Notes: generated from the sequence alone by a model not told the origin. A stretch of 64,000 nt of DNA from Mangrovibacter plantisponsor (GCF_003182475.1 NZ_QGTS01000004.1:317481-381480), one strand, 5' to 3'. Shown: positions 1 through 11,564, counted from the stretch's first letter. A program made the numbers and translations.

Positions 1-1
1 G

Positions 2-1159
<1,158 letters not shown>

Positions 1160-1174
1160 TTGATCCAAACACAT

Positions 1175-1206
1175 AAGGCGACTGAATAGGTCGCCTTTCT
1201 TTTCTG
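1175..1206 (+). terminator. Intrinsic terminator after trxB
   Basis: Perfect 8-bp stem AAGGCGAC / GTCGCCTT (1175-1182 and 1190-1197) with a 7-nt loop, followed by TCTTTTC. It lies 16 bases after the trxB stop and separates trxB from cydDC. Confidence 0.85.
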
Positions 1207-1273
1207 CGCGTTGTAACATTGCCACGCCTCGCCGCCTGTCGGCGCACTTAATCAACCCGGCAAACCGAACGCA

Positions 1274-3037
1274 ATGAATAAAACCCGTCAACAAGAACTG
1301 ACTCTCTGGCTGAAAAAGCAAAGCATTCTCTCACGTCGCTGGCTCAGCATTTCCCGTGTCCTCGGTACGTTAAGTGGCATCCTGATTATCGCTCAGGCCT
1401 GGTTACTGGCATCGCTGCTTAACCAGATGATAATGGCGAAGATCCCCCGGGAAGCCCTGTTGCTCTCTTTCGCATTACTGATTCTGGTGTTCATTCTACG
1501 TGCCTGGGTTGTCTGGTTGCGTGAGAAAGCGGGTTTCCATGCCGGGCAACATATTCGCCAGCATATCCGTAAACAGGCACTTGAGCGCCTGCAACAAGCC
1601 GGTCCGGCCTGGATTCAGGGCAAACCCGCAGGCGCATGGGCAACACTGGTTCTTGAACAAATAGAAGATATGCAGGACTTCTATGCGCGGTATTTACCAC
1701 AGATGTCACTTGCCGCCATTGTGCCGTTGTTAATTGTGATTACGCTGTTCCCGGTCAACTGGGCCGCTGCACTGATTCTGCTGTGTACTGCGCCACTCAT
1801 TCCATTATTTATGGCGATGGTAGGTATGGGGGCCGCAGATGCCAACCGGCGTAACTTTCTGGCGCTGGCTCGCCTGAGCGCGCATTTCCTCGACAGGCTA
1901 AGAGGGATGGAGACGCTGCGTATATTTAACCGTGGCGAAGCAGAAATTAAAGCGATGGGTGAAGTATCACGCGATTTTCGCCAACGAACCATGGAAGTGT
2001 TACGCCTGGCGTTCCTCTCTTCCGGGGTACTGGAGTTTTTCGCGTCACTGTCTATCGCACTGGTTGCGGTGTATTTTGGCTTTTCCTATTTGGGTGAATT
2101 CAATTTCGGCCATTACGGTACCGGTATTACCCTGTTTGCCGGTTTCCTGGCACTGATTATGGCTCCCGAATTCTTCCAGCCATTACGTGATTTGGGCACC
2201 TTTTACCACGCTAAAGCTCAGGCAATTGGCGCTGCAGACAGTTTGAAAACCTTCATGGAAGCACCGCTGCAATACCCGCAACAAGGTACACAGCAACTGG
2301 AAGATGGGCCAGTTACTCTGGAAGCTAAAGACCTGGTTATCCTTTCCAATGAAGGGCATACCCTTGCCGGGCCACTCTCTTTCACTATTAATCCAGGTGA
2401 GCGTATTGCCCTGGTTGGCGTGAGTGGTGCAGGTAAGAGCTCCCTGGTTAATTTGCTTTCCGGTTTCCTCGCTTATGAAGGTTCGCTTACCGTCAACGGT
2501 GCCGAGTTCCGCGAAATTGACCTTACCACCTGGCGCCATCTTCTGAGTTGGGTTGGGCAAAACCCGCTCCTGCCAGCAGACACTCTGCGAGACAACATTC
2601 TGCTTGGCGCGCCACAAGCCAGTGAAGAACAATTCACCGATGCCATGCAACGTGCCTGGGTACATGAGTTTATCGGCCAGTTACCGAATGGTGTTGATAC
2701 ACGCACTGGCGACGGAGCATCACGCTTATCTGTCGGCCAGGCACAACGTGTTGCCGTTGCACGAGCACTGATACAACCCTGCCGCTTATTGTTGCTGGAT
2801 GAACCCGCAGCCAGCCTGGATGCGCAAAGCGAGCAGCGTGTTATGCAGGCGCTCAACGATGCAGCCTTACAGCAAAGTACACTGATGGTGACTCACCAGC
2901 TTGGTAATATAAAAAACTGGGATCAAATCTGGGTTATGCAGGATGGCAGAATCGTTCAGCAAGGCAATTTCTCTGAATTAAGTAGTAAAACCGGCCCGTT
3001 TGCTGATTTGCTGCAACATCGTCAGGAGGCTATCTGA
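1274..3037 (+). CDS. cydD: CydDC glutathione/cysteine exporter, subunit CydD
   Basis: Half of the heterodimeric ABC exporter that moves cysteine and glutathione to the periplasm and is required for assembly of cytochrome bd oxidase. The 587-residue product (E. coli 588) has an N-terminal six-helix membrane domain and a C-terminal ATPase domain. Walker A GVSGAGKS is at about 382-389, a divergent signature LSVGQ comes later, and Walker B is LLLLDEP. The signature's V in place of the usual G matches the known degeneracy of this subunit as I recall it. The stop overlaps the cydC start by one base (TGATG), indicating translational coupling. No strong Shine-Dalgarno is visible before 1274. Confidence 0.97.
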   Translation: MNKTRQQELTLWLKKQSILSRRWLSISRVLGTLSGILIIAQAWLLASLLNQMIMAKIPREALLLSFALLILVFILRAWVVWLREKAGFHAGQHIRQHIRKQALERLQQAGPAWIQGKPAGAWATLVLEQIEDMQDFYARYLPQMSLAAIVPLLIVITLFPVNWAAALILLCTAPLIPLFMAMVGMGAADANRRNFLALARLSAHFLDRLRGMETLRIFNRGEAEIKAMGEVSRDFRQRTMEVLRLAFLSSGVLEFFASLSIALVAVYFGFSYLGEFNFGHYGTGITLFAGFLALIMAPEFFQPLRDLGTFYHAKAQAIGAADSLKTFMEAPLQYPQQGTQQLEDGPVTLEAKDLVILSNEGHTLAGPLSFTINPGERIALVGVSGAGKSSLVNLLSGFLAYEGSLTVNGAEFREIDLTTWRHLLSWVGQNPLLPADTLRDNILLGAPQASEEQFTDAMQRAWVHEFIGQLPNGVDTRTGDGASRLSVGQAQRVAVARALIQPCRLLLLDEPAASLDAQSEQRVMQALNDAALQQSTLMVTHQLGNIKNWDQIWVMQDGRIVQQGNFSELSSKTGPFADLLQHRQEAI

Positions 3038-4755
3038 TGAAAGCTTTACTCCCCTGGCTGGCTCTGTGGAAACGCCATAAGTGGCTGATGCTGTTGGGTG
3101 TTATCCTGGCCATTATCACCCTGCTTGCCAGTATCGGGTTGTTAACTCTGTCTGGCTGGTTCCTTTCTGCATCTGCTGTAGTCGGCACCGCGGGTCTGTA
3201 TAGTTTTAACTATATGTTGCCTGCCGCAGGTGTTCGTGCCGCAGCCATTCTTCGTACCGCAGGGCGTTATTTCGAACGGCTGGTCAGCCATGAAGCGACA
3301 TTTCGCGTACTTGAACATCTTCGCGTATTCACGTTTAGCAAATTGCTCCCCCTCTCGCCTGCCGGGTTACAACAATTTCGCCAGGGTGACGTTCTTAACC
3401 GCGTTGTGGCAGATGTGGACACACTGGATCACCTTTACCTGCGGGTTATTTCACCACTGATTGGTGCGCTGGTTGTTATTTTAGTGGTCACTTACGGGCT
3501 GAGCTGGCTTGATCTTCATCTGGCACTGACACTGGGTGGCATCATGTTGTTAACCCTGCTGATTATGCCCCCCACATTTTACCGGGCCGGTAAGCAAAAT
3601 GGTGAGCAACTGACTGCCCTGCGCAGCCTTTATCGCCAGCGCCTCACAACCTGGGTGCAGTCTCAGGCTGAGCTCAGCCTGTTTGGCGCCAATGCCCGTT
3701 ACCGTGAAGAACTGGATGAAACAGAATATGCATGGCACGAAGCACAGCGCCGCCAGGCCGGGCTGACAGCATTATCTCAGGCGCTGATGTTACTTGCCGG
3801 TGCGGTGGCTGTCGTCGTGATGTTATGGCTGGCCGCTGGTGGTGTGGGTGGTGATACATCGCCCGGTGCACTCATTGCCTTGTTTGTTTTCTGTGCGTTA
3901 GCCGCTTTTGAGGCACTGGCACCAGTAACAGGTGCGTTTCAACACCTTGGGCAGGTGACCGCATCTGCCGTGCGCATCGGCCAACTTACTGAACAACAGC
4001 CAGTGGTAAACTTCAACGCAGCCAGCGTTACACAACCCGCTCAGGGTGAGCTGTTGATTAACCAGGTGAGCTTCAGCTACCCGGGCCAGCACCAGCAAGC
4101 CCTTACTGATATTTCGCTGCAAATCAGCCCCGGGGAGCGTATTGCTTTATTAGGGCAAACTGGCTGCGGCAAATCGACTTTGCTGCAAATTCTCACGCGC
4201 GCCTGGGATCCACAGCGTGGCGAAATCCATATTGGCAATACACAACTCTGCCATCTGGGTGAAGCGGCACTACGTGCATCCATGAGTGCTGTTCCCCAAC
4301 GTATTCACTTATTCAGTGCCACTTTGCGCGATAATTTACTGCTGGCGTCACCTGGAGCCAGTGACCAGCAAATCAGCGCGGTTCTGGAGCAGGTTGCGTT
4401 GCAAAAATTACTGGAAGGTGAAGGCCTTAACCAGTGGCTGGGCGAAGGTGGCCGCCAACTCTCCGGTGGTGAATTACGCCGTATCGGTCTGGCCCGCGCG
4501 CTGTTGCATGATGCTCCCATTTTATTGCTCGATGAGCCAACAGAAGGGCTTGATGCACAGACAGAACACCATATACTCGACTTGATTCACCGTGTTACTC
4601 AGGGCAAAACCGTATTGATGGTGACACACCGGCTCAGTGGGCTGGGGCGCTTTGACAAAATAATTGTGATGGACAATGGGCACATTATTGAGCAAGGTAC
4701 TCACGCTGAGTTGCTGGCGCAAATGGGGCGCTATGCACAGTTTTGCCAACGGTGA
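3037..4755 (+). CDS. cydC: CydDC glutathione/cysteine exporter, subunit CydC
   Basis: Second half of the CydDC ABC exporter in the inner membrane. The 572-residue product (E. coli 573) has an N-terminal membrane domain and a C-terminal ATPase with Walker A GQTGCGKS at about 373-380, the canonical signature LSGGE and Walker B ILLLDEP. The start ATG shares its A with the cydD stop codon, with AGGAGG a few bases upstream inside cydD. No clear T-rich terminator follows; a 9-bp inverted repeat sits at 4760-4797 before aat. Confidence 0.97.
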   Translation: MKALLPWLALWKRHKWLMLLGVILAIITLLASIGLLTLSGWFLSASAVVGTAGLYSFNYMLPAAGVRAAAILRTAGRYFERLVSHEATFRVLEHLRVFTFSKLLPLSPAGLQQFRQGDVLNRVVADVDTLDHLYLRVISPLIGALVVILVVTYGLSWLDLHLALTLGGIMLLTLLIMPPTFYRAGKQNGEQLTALRSLYRQRLTTWVQSQAELSLFGANARYREELDETEYAWHEAQRRQAGLTALSQALMLLAGAVAVVVMLWLAAGGVGGDTSPGALIALFVFCALAAFEALAPVTGAFQHLGQVTASAVRIGQLTEQQPVVNFNAASVTQPAQGELLINQVSFSYPGQHQQALTDISLQISPGERIALLGQTGCGKSTLLQILTRAWDPQRGEIHIGNTQLCHLGEAALRASMSAVPQRIHLFSATLRDNLLLASPGASDQQISAVLEQVALQKLLEGEGLNQWLGEGGRQLSGGELRRIGLARALLHDAPILLLDEPTEGLDAQTEHHILDLIHRVTQGKTVLMVTHRLSGLGRFDKIIVMDNGHIIEQGTHAELLAQMGRYAQFCQR

Positions 4756-4961
4756 AACATCACCGGTAACTGTTCACTATCTGCATGCTACCGGTGAAGA
4801 TTCTGGCTGTATCAGCCGATAATCATTGGTGCGTATTGCTGTTTATACGCACATGGTGACGATGACAGGCTCTTATTCACTATTTCGCCGCAGGCAGCGC
4901 CAGGCAGAAGAGTGAATATGCGTGTTTCTTTGCAACTTTTTGTCGTGTGGAGTCCGGTTGT

Positions 4962-5687
4962 ATGCGCCTTGTGCAACTTTCTCGTCACTCTATCGCTTTC
5001 CCTTCGCCAGAGGCTGCGTTGCGCGAGCCAAATGGTTTGCTGGCATTAGGGGGAGACCTTAGCCCGTCACGGTTAATGATGGCCTACCAGCGCGGTATTT
5101 TCCCCTGGTATTCGCCGGGAGACCCTATTCTCTGGTGGTCGCCGGATCCCCGTGCGGTGCTCTACCCTACCCTGTTTCATATCAGCAAAAGTATGCGGCG
5201 CTTCCATCAGCGTTCCCCTTTTCGCGTCACACTGAATTATTGTTTTGAACAGGTGATTACCGGTTGTGCTGATGACCGTGATGAAGGCACATGGATTACG
5301 CCTGACGTGAAAAGTGCCTGGATACGCTTGCATGAGTTAGGGCATGCCCATTCGATTGAAGTATGGCAGGGTGAACAACTGGTTGGCGGGATTTATGGTG
5401 TAACACAGGGAAGGTTATTCTGTGGTGAATCCATGTTCAGCCGCCAGGAAAATGCCTCTAAAACTGCGCTGCTGGTGTTTTGCGATTATTTCTCCCGCCA
5501 GGGAGGAGAATTAATAGACTGTCAGGTTATCAACCCTCACACCCAGTCTCTTGGCGCGGTGGAAATTCCCCGTCGTACTTATCTTGATGAACTGGAACGC
5601 TTGCGTAAACAGCCGTTGTCCCATTTATGCTGGGTTCCCCAGGTTATATTTAGCGGACCTTGCTGGAAACCTTCCCCGGTTGAATAA
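4962..5687 (+). CDS. aat: Leucyl/phenylalanyl-tRNA--protein transferase
   Basis: Cytosolic transferase that adds Leu or Phe from charged tRNA to proteins with N-terminal Lys or Arg, making them N-degrons for ClpS-ClpAP. The frame opens at a GTG at 4947, but the family N-terminus [16 protein letters not shown] begins at the ATG at 4962, giving 241 residues (E. coli 234). Family blocks [33 protein letters not shown] and GESMFSRxENASK are present. It lies near clpS and clpA, whose products read the signal it creates. The C-terminus is a few residues longer than in E. coli and poorly conserved. Confidence 0.96.
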   Translation: MRLVQLSRHSIAFPSPEAALREPNGLLALGGDLSPSRLMMAYQRGIFPWYSPGDPILWWSPDPRAVLYPTLFHISKSMRRFHQRSPFRVTLNYCFEQVITGCADDRDEGTWITPDVKSAWIRLHELGHAHSIEVWQGEQLVGGIYGVTQGRLFCGESMFSRQENASKTALLVFCDYFSRQGGELIDCQVINPHTQSLGAVEIPRRTYLDELERLRKQPLSHLCWVPQVIFSGPCWKPSPVE

Positions 5688-5713
5688 TGTGTTACGCATA
5701 TTTTTATTGAGGG

Positions 5714-5722
5714 TGGTATAAT
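5714..5722 (+). promoter_or_regulatory. Extended -10 promoter, probably for infA
   Basis: The string TGGTATAAT carries a perfect TATAAT (5717-5722) with an upstream TG, the extended -10 signature, in the 270-base gap between aat and infA. No good -35 is seen at 17 bp, which fits an extended -10 promoter. The assignment to infA rests on position only; the transcript would have a leader of about 230 bases. Confidence 0.55.
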
Positions 5723-5954
5723 CATCGCCGCTCAGATTTCGGCACCACCTTTTCACCGTTGAGGAATTGCCTTTCAGGTACCCCGCGCGTATTCCATTTG
5801 TGTTTTTGCCAGATGATGGGGACAGCTTTGCTGGGCCTGGGCGAGCACGTGACAAAGTGGCGTAATGGAACAATAAACACGAAATCTTTACATGATACGA
5901 GAACTTCGGCATTATCTTGCCGGTTCAAAACTATGGTAGTGATACCCCGAGGAT

Positions 5955-6176
<222 letters not shown>

Positions 6177-6221
6177 GTGATTTTTTATCATCGCATCTGC
6201 GGTGTGTATTTTACACAACAT

Positions 6222-6244
6222 AAAGGCCAGTGAGCTGGCTTTTA
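6222..6244 (+). terminator. Probable terminator after infA
   Basis: Hairpin AAAGGCCAG / CTGGCTTT with one bulged G and a TGAG loop, followed by TTTAT, 45 bases after the infA stop. Confidence 0.6.
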
Positions 6245-6395
6245 TGTTCGATGAAAGATCTCTGGTACAGCGATTGCGGTTCACCAGATTTTGCAGCTTG
6301 TCGCTCAATTGAGGTTACCCGTAAAGACCTCCCCTCCCGCGTACTGAAAATCATTATCTGGTGTACCTAAGCTGCGCCAGGTCTTAATCTCATGA

Positions 6396-6423
6396 AAAAG
6401 GCCAGGTATTAACCTGGCCTTTT
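6396..6423. terminator. Bidirectional terminator between infA and clpA
   Basis: Perfect 11-bp stem AAAAGGCCAGG / CCTGGCCTTTT with a TATTAA loop. The A-tract and T-tract make it active in either direction. It lies 45 bases beyond the clpA stop and can end clpSA transcription as well as readthrough from infA. Confidence 0.85.
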
Positions 6424-6467
6424 GTCTGGGGCTTATTCACTGATACAGGCGGTTATTCTCAACCCTG

Positions 6468-8747
6468 TCAGTGAGCAGCTTCAGGCTTGTGTTTTTGAGC
6501 GCTCTGAAAATCGTACGTCAGATTGTCTTTCGCCGTATCCAGTTCCACAGTTACCTGCCCGCCATCCACCAGTGAACCAAACAGCAATTCATTCGCCAGT
6601 GGTTTCTTCAGGTTATCCTGAATCACACGAGACATAGGACGTGCACCCATCGCACGGTCATAGCCTTTATCTGCCAGCCAGTTGCGAGCATCCTGGCTCA
6701 CTTCAAGTGACACACCTTTCGCATCCAGTTGAACCTGCAATTCCACAATGAATTTCTCGACAACCTGGTGAATCACATCTGTGGAGAGGTGATTGAACCA
6801 GATGATGTTATCAAGGCGGTTGCGGAATTCCGGCGTAAACACTTTCTTGATCTCTTCCTGAGCATCGATGCTGTTATCCTGCTGAATAAGCCCGATGGAT
6901 TTACGTTCCGTTTCACGGACACCGGCGTTAGTCGTCATAACCAGTACTACGTTACGGAAATCGGCTTTACGACCGTTGTTATCTGTCAGCGTACCGTTAT
7001 CCATCACCTGCAATAACAGGTTAAACACGTCCGGATGCGCTTTTTCGATTTCATCGAGCAGCACAACCGCATGAGGATGTTTAATGACCGCATCAGTCAG
7101 TAACCCACCCTGGTCGAAGCCGACATAACCTGGAGGCGCACCAATCAGGCGGCTGACCGTATGGCGTTCCATGTATTCGGACATATCGAACCGGAGTAAC
7201 TCAATGCCCATGGCTTTTGCCAGTTGCACGGTGACTTCCGTTTTACCTACCCCGGTAGGGCCAGCAAACAAGAACGACCCAACGGGCTTATGCTCATGAC
7301 CAAGCCCGGCGCGGCTCATCTTAATTGCTTCGGTTAATGCCTCAATGGCTTTATCCTGGCCGAAGACCAGCATCTTCAGACGGTCGCCAAGATTTTTCAG
7401 CGTATCACGGTCACTGGCAGAAACGGTTTTTTCCGGAATACGTGCAATGCGCGCGACAACAGACTCAATATCACTCACATTGACCGTTTTCTTACGACGG
7501 CTAACCGGCATCAGGCGGCTACGCGCACCCGCTTCGTCAATGACATCAATGGCTTTGTCTGGCAAATGCCGGTCGTTGATATATTTAACTGACAGTTCCA
7601 CCGCAGCACGTACCGCTTTCGCTGTGTAACGGACATCATGGTGGGCTTCGTATTTGCTCTTCAGCCCGTTAAGGATCTGAACGGTTTCTTCCACACTCGG
7701 TTCAGTAATATCGATTTTCTGGAAACGACGCGCTAACGCACGATCTTTTTCGAAAATATTACTGAACTCCTGATAAGTGGTGGAGCCTATTACCCGAATC
7801 TTGCCGCTCGACAGCAACGGTTTAATCAGGTTAGCGGCATCCACCTGGCCACCAGATGCCGCACCGGCACCAATGATGGTATGAATTTCGTCAATAAACA
7901 GGATGCTGTTGGTATCCTGTTCAAGTTGTTTAAGCAGTGATTTAAAGCGTTTTTCGAAATCACCACGGTATTTGGTGCCGGCTAACAGTGAACCGATGTC
8001 CAGCGAGTAGATTGTGCAGTCGGCCATAACTTCCGGCACATCGCCTTTCACAATGCGCCAGGCAAGCCCTTCGGCAATCGCCGTTTTACCCACGCCTGAT
8101 TCACCCACCAGCAGCGGGTTATTCTTACGACGGCGGCACAGTACCTGAATTGCCCGCTCCAGTTCTTTATCGCGGCCAATCAGCGGATCTATCCCGCCAA
8201 CACGGGCAAGCTGATTTAAGTTGGTGGTGAAGTTTTCCATACGATCCTCCCCGCCTGCCTGCTCTTCATTGACTGGATTTTCTGCACCACCGGAAGGTGC
8301 ACTTCCTGACTCGTCTTTACGCGTGCCGTGTGAAATAAAATTCACCACATCCAGGCGGCTGACTTCGTGCTTACGCAGCAAATACGCTGCCTGCGACTCC
8401 TGCTCGCTGAAAATTGCCACCAGCACATTCGCACCAGTAACCTCACTGCGGCCAGAAGACTGAACATGGAAAACAGCCCGTTGCAACACACGTTGAAAAC
8501 TCAGCGTAGGCTGTGTATCACGCTCTTCTTCTGTCGCGGGCAGAACCGGTGTGGTTTGTTCGATGAAGGACTCAAGTTCCTGTCTCAGTGTTGCCAGATC
8601 TACCGTGCAAGCTTCCAGCGCCTCGCGGGCTGAAGGATTGCTGAGCAGAGCCAGTAACAGATGCTCGACAGTCATAAACTCATGTCGGTGCTCACGCGCT
8701 CTGGCGAAAGCCATGTTTAAACTGAGTTCCAGTTCTTGGTTGAGCAT
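6468..8747 (-). CDS. clpA: ATP-dependent Clp protease ATP-binding subunit ClpA
   Basis: AAA+ unfoldase that feeds substrates into the ClpP chamber. Product of 759 residues (E. coli 758): N-terminal Clp-N repeats that dock ClpS (residues 1-140), an acidic linker rich in S, G and E, then two AAA+ modules with Walker [10 protein letters not shown] and GPTGVGKTE and Walker B FIDEIH and LLDEIE. The IGL loop (KSIGLIQQ) that contacts ClpP is present. The frame opens 5 codons earlier, but [15 protein letters not shown] at 8747 is the family start, preceded by a G-rich GAGGGGGG. It lies 28 bases downstream of clpS, so the two are cotranscribed. Confidence 0.97.
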   Translation of the reverse strand: MLNQELELSLNMAFARAREHRHEFMTVEHLLLALLSNPSAREALEACTVDLATLRQELESFIEQTTPVLPATEEERDTQPTLSFQRVLQRAVFHVQSSGRSEVTGANVLVAIFSEQESQAAYLLRKHEVSRLDVVNFISHGTRKDESGSAPSGGAENPVNEEQAGGEDRMENFTTNLNQLARVGGIDPLIGRDKELERAIQVLCRRRKNNPLLVGESGVGKTAIAEGLAWRIVKGDVPEVMADCTIYSLDIGSLLAGTKYRGDFEKRFKSLLKQLEQDTNSILFIDEIHTIIGAGAASGGQVDAANLIKPLLSSGKIRVIGSTTYQEFSNIFEKDRALARRFQKIDITEPSVEETVQILNGLKSKYEAHHDVRYTAKAVRAAVELSVKYINDRHLPDKAIDVIDEAGARSRLMPVSRRKKTVNVSDIESVVARIARIPEKTVSASDRDTLKNLGDRLKMLVFGQDKAIEALTEAIKMSRAGLGHEHKPVGSFLFAGPTGVGKTEVTVQLAKAMGIELLRFDMSEYMERHTVSRLIGAPPGYVGFDQGGLLTDAVIKHPHAVVLLDEIEKAHPDVFNLLLQVMDNGTLTDNNGRKADFRNVVLVMTTNAGVRETERKSIGLIQQDNSIDAQEEIKKVFTPEFRNRLDNIIWFNHLSTDVIHQVVEKFIVELQVQLDAKGVSLEVSQDARNWLADKGYDRAMGARPMSRVIQDNLKKPLANELLFGSLVDGGQVTVELDTAKDNLTYDFQSAQKHKPEAAH

Positions 8748-8775
8748 AGGCACCCCCCTCAATAGATTGCCTTAA

Positions 8776-9096
8776 TCAGGCTTTTTCCAGCGTACAAAGC
8801 AACGGATGCTCGTTCTCCCTTGCATATTTGTTCACCATTGAAACTTTGGTCTCCGCTACTTCGGCAGTAAAAACACCGCAGATAGCTTTTCCCCGATAGT
8901 GAACAGTAAGCATCAGTTGCGTTGCGCGTTCTACATCATAAGAAAAGAACTTTTGCAGCACGTCAATAACAAATTCCATCGGCGTGTAATCATCATTCAT
9001 CAGAATGACCTTGTACATGGATGGTGGTTTTAAAGCATCGTCCAGTTTATCTGTCGCAAGTTGTTCAAAATCAAACCAGGAGTTCGTCTTTCCCAT
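8776..9096 (-). CDS. clpS: ClpAP adaptor, N-degron recognin ClpS
   Basis: Cytosolic adaptor of 106 residues, identical in length to E. coli ClpS. It binds N-terminal Leu, Phe, Tyr and Trp and delivers substrates to ClpA. The folded core [23 protein letters not shown] contains the NDDYT segment that forms part of the binding pocket, and the C-terminal [10 protein letters not shown] is conserved. First gene of the clpS-clpA unit and divergent from cspD. Together with aat at 4962 it completes the bacterial N-degron pathway in this window. Confidence 0.97.
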   Translation of the reverse strand: MGKTNSWFDFEQLATDKLDDALKPPSMYKVILMNDDYTPMEFVIDVLQKFFSYDVERATQLMLTVHYRGKAICGVFTAEVAETKVSMVNKYARENEHPLLCTLEKA

Positions 9097-9419
9097 CGCC
9101 AGTCTTCATCATTTCAGGTTAGCAGACCGCAAAAAATAACCAGCCTTGAGTTTCATAAAACACATACTGAATCTAACTCAGATGCAAGATAAGTATCAGC
9201 TATTAGTGCCATTCGCGACTTCGCTCACAATTATGCAAATAGCGTTAACTGCTTCAAATTTTAGCGCATTTCTCACGTTTCCGGCAGCCAGATCTCTTGA
9301 CGCTGTGCGTGATTTATCTAAATTGTACTGTCGTGCATTGGTGGTGTTTTAACCAGCAAAAAGTGCACTTACCGGCAGTTCCATCTCTACTTAAATAAAA
9401 AGCTAAAGGATGTCGAAGC
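9097..9419. other. Divergent clpS-cspD intergenic region
   Basis: 323 bases without a gene. It must hold the clpSA promoter (minus strand) and the cspD promoter (plus strand; best candidate listed separately). No repeat, palindrome or small reading frame with a good ribosome binding site was recognised. Confidence 0.6.
9297..9324 (+). promoter_or_regulatory. Candidate cspD promoter
   Basis: -35 TTGACG (9297-9302) and -10 TAAATT (9319-9324) with a 16-bp spacer, about 95 bases before the cspD start. Only a sequence match; in E. coli cspD is induced in stationary phase. Confidence 0.45.
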
Positions 9420-9641
9420 ATGGAAACGGGTACAGTTAAATGGTTCAACAATGCCAAAGGGTTCGGTTTTATTTGCCCGGAAGGCGGCGGCGAGGACATC
9501 TTCGCCCACTACTCTACAATACAGATGGACGGTTACCGAACTCTCAAGGCTGGGCAGGTCGTCAGGTTCGATGTACATCAGGGCCCTAAAGGCAACCATG
9601 CAAGTGTTATCGTTCCTGTTGAAGCTGAACCAGTCACTTAA
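9420..9641 (+). CDS. cspD: Cold shock-like protein CspD, replication inhibitor
   Basis: Single cold-shock domain protein of 73 residues (E. coli 74). It carries the RNP1-type KGFGFI and RNP2-type DIFAHYS motifs. In E. coli CspD is a stationary-phase toxin that binds single-stranded DNA and blocks replication, and is not cold-induced. Start ATG at 9420 follows AAAGGA. In K-12 macAB and ybjX follow; here a terminator and ybjD follow directly. Confidence 0.95.
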   Translation: METGTVKWFNNAKGFGFICPEGGGEDIFAHYSTIQMDGYRTLKAGQVVRFDVHQGPKGNHASVIVPVEAEPVT

Positions 9642-9674
9642 TGTTTCATTCTCATTGTGAACATACCTCTGTCA

Positions 9675-9705
9675 AAATGCCAGTCACCTTGTCTGGCATT
9701 TTTCT
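9675..9705 (+). terminator. Intrinsic terminator after cspD
   Basis: Nine-bp stem AAATGCCAG / CTGGCATTT with a 9-nt loop and a T-rich tail, 34 bases after the cspD stop. The rest of the gap to ybjD (to 9905) shows nothing recognisable. Confidence 0.85.
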
Positions 9706-9905
9706 TGATTTTTAAACCAAACTTGCGGTTTCTCGCCCGGCATGCGATTCCCCATTCTGGCTACATGGGGGCACACACACCAAATTCAAACCATTTTGTT
9801 CAAAACTTATTCACCGGCCTTACACAAAGTATCGGCAGCAAGAAACATCCCTTGATACCGATTATGTGATGCACCCCAAGTCCGGGTAATAAAAATCTGA
9901 TGCTG

Positions 9906-11564
9906 TTAATCAGCACGCCCACGCGCAAGCCAGATAACCCGCGAAAACATTTTTTTGAATAATGGGGGAATGGCTTCCAGCCCCCGTTGCGCCGAAACAG
10001 CCGCGATTTCAATTGCCAGGTCAGGTTTTGAAGAACGATGAATCGCTTTAGTAATTATACGCCGGGCATTCATCGGTATATTTTCCGGCAACTGTGCAAC
10101 GCGATGAAAAACATCATCGAACCCTTCCCGGTACATAAAATGTTCCATATCGGGTGCAGGTAGCGGTGTCAGATGATCCCGCTCCAGCTCACGGTTATGT
10201 TCCAGTAAACTACGCACTGTGGCGGCATATTTCTTCCCGGCTTCATCACCATCTACCAGCACATGCCACTCAATCCCCATGCGTCGGGCAAAACGAATCA
10301 AGGGCTTCAGCCCACACTGCGCAAATTCAATAACCCGCACCCCTTCTGCATCAAAATGGTAGCCACACTGACGAGCCAGCTCGTTCATCATCCAGACTTC
10401 GGTTTCCCCTTCCACCAGCAACCAGCAACGGGCAAATAACGAAGAGGCCCGGTTGAACCGGATATGGAATGCAATGCGGCGGCTGTCCTCGGCATTCAGC
10501 CCTCCCGGCCCCAGACGCCATGACGACACACGGGATGACTCACGCACCAGGCGGCATACTTCGCTAACCGGGGTTAATGAGAGCAGTTCACCCGAATTAG
10601 TGGTGGTGATACGTTGTAATGGCAACAAATTAAGCAACTGCCAGGCGACCGACAGCATGATGGGATGCAAACGAGTTTCCGGGTCTTCCACCAGCAACAG
10701 TGGCCGGGCATCCCGGTGGAGATGAACTGCGCCTTTCGCCTGCAACAGCGTGGCAAACATGCCGAGCAGAATCATACGATGATTGCGGCCACCAGGCCGG
10801 TCAATCAATTGGTTAATGACATCCAGGTAACGCCAGCTGCGTTGCTCATCATAAGAACGTTTACGCATCAGGCGGTATTGCCCGTTGTCATCACTCTGCT
10901 CAGAAAAATAATGTTCCAGTAGCTGCACCATAGCGGAAAGCCCCTGGCGCAGTTGGTTATTAGTAAGGTTCTGCGGGCGCCGTACCAATTCTTTTGCCAG
11001 CAAATCCAATTGCTGGGCGGTCATTTCTGTTTCTACCGGCTGAGCCAGTTTTTCGCTGCGCCGACGCCGCAAAAAACGCGCATCCCGCAAGCGCAGGACC
11101 GGGTTCAGGCGGCAAATCTGTTCCGCGAGGTGATTAATATTACCTAAACCAAGAGGCTGCCCATGTTGATCAAGAAATGAACGGAGTGTAATGACGCTGT
11201 CATCATCCGCCAACGCACCTTCAAGCCGATAAAAAATACGCCGATGCTCATCCCCGCTTTCAGTCCACAGTGGCTCCAGGCAACGGTAACGCCGCCCAAG
11301 ATAATGCCCGGGAGCTGTTTCTCGAAAGGTCAGAATGATATGCAGATGATGCTCCCGGCCAGCAACATCGCCAGGAGGAAAGTAAAAGTCATCTTTCACA
11401 AAGTGGTAGAGTTTCTGGCCCGGAGCAAGTAATAAAGTCAGGGCGTCAAGCAGGCTGGACTTACCCCAGGCATTCTCGCCAATCAGAACATTGTTTTGCT
11501 CAAGCGTTAACGACAAACGGTTGATACCACGAAACCCGACTATCTCGACACGTTCAAGCAGCAT
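9906..11564 (-). CDS. ybjD: OLD-family ATP-dependent nuclease YbjD
   Basis: 552-residue protein of the OLD (overcoming lysogenization defect) family, same length as E. coli YbjD. An N-terminal SMC-like ATPase domain has Walker A GENAWGKSS at about 32-40 and a late Walker B-like LLVEDPETRLHP. A C-terminal TOPRIM domain contains LLVEGETE and the acidic VDGDEAGKKYA. The start at 11564 (MLLERVEIVGF) fits the family and has AGGAG six bases upstream; the frame opens 27 codons earlier without support. Relatives are nucleases, some with anti-phage roles, but the job of YbjD itself is not established. Monocistronic here. Confidence 0.92.
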   Translation of the reverse strand: MLLERVEIVGFRGINRLSLTLEQNNVLIGENAWGKSSLLDALTLLLAPGQKLYHFVKDDFYFPPGDVAGREHHLHIILTFRETAPGHYLGRRYRCLEPLWTESGDEHRRIFYRLEGALADDDSVITLRSFLDQHGQPLGLGNINHLAEQICRLNPVLRLRDARFLRRRRSEKLAQPVETEMTAQQLDLLAKELVRRPQNLTNNQLRQGLSAMVQLLEHYFSEQSDDNGQYRLMRKRSYDEQRSWRYLDVINQLIDRPGGRNHRMILLGMFATLLQAKGAVHLHRDARPLLLVEDPETRLHPIMLSVAWQLLNLLPLQRITTTNSGELLSLTPVSEVCRLVRESSRVSSWRLGPGGLNAEDSRRIAFHIRFNRASSLFARCWLLVEGETEVWMMNELARQCGYHFDAEGVRVIEFAQCGLKPLIRFARRMGIEWHVLVDGDEAGKKYAATVRSLLEHNRELERDHLTPLPAPDMEHFMYREGFDDVFHRVAQLPENIPMNARRIITKAIHRSSKPDLAIEIAAVSAQRGLEAIPPLFKKMFSRVIWLARGRAD

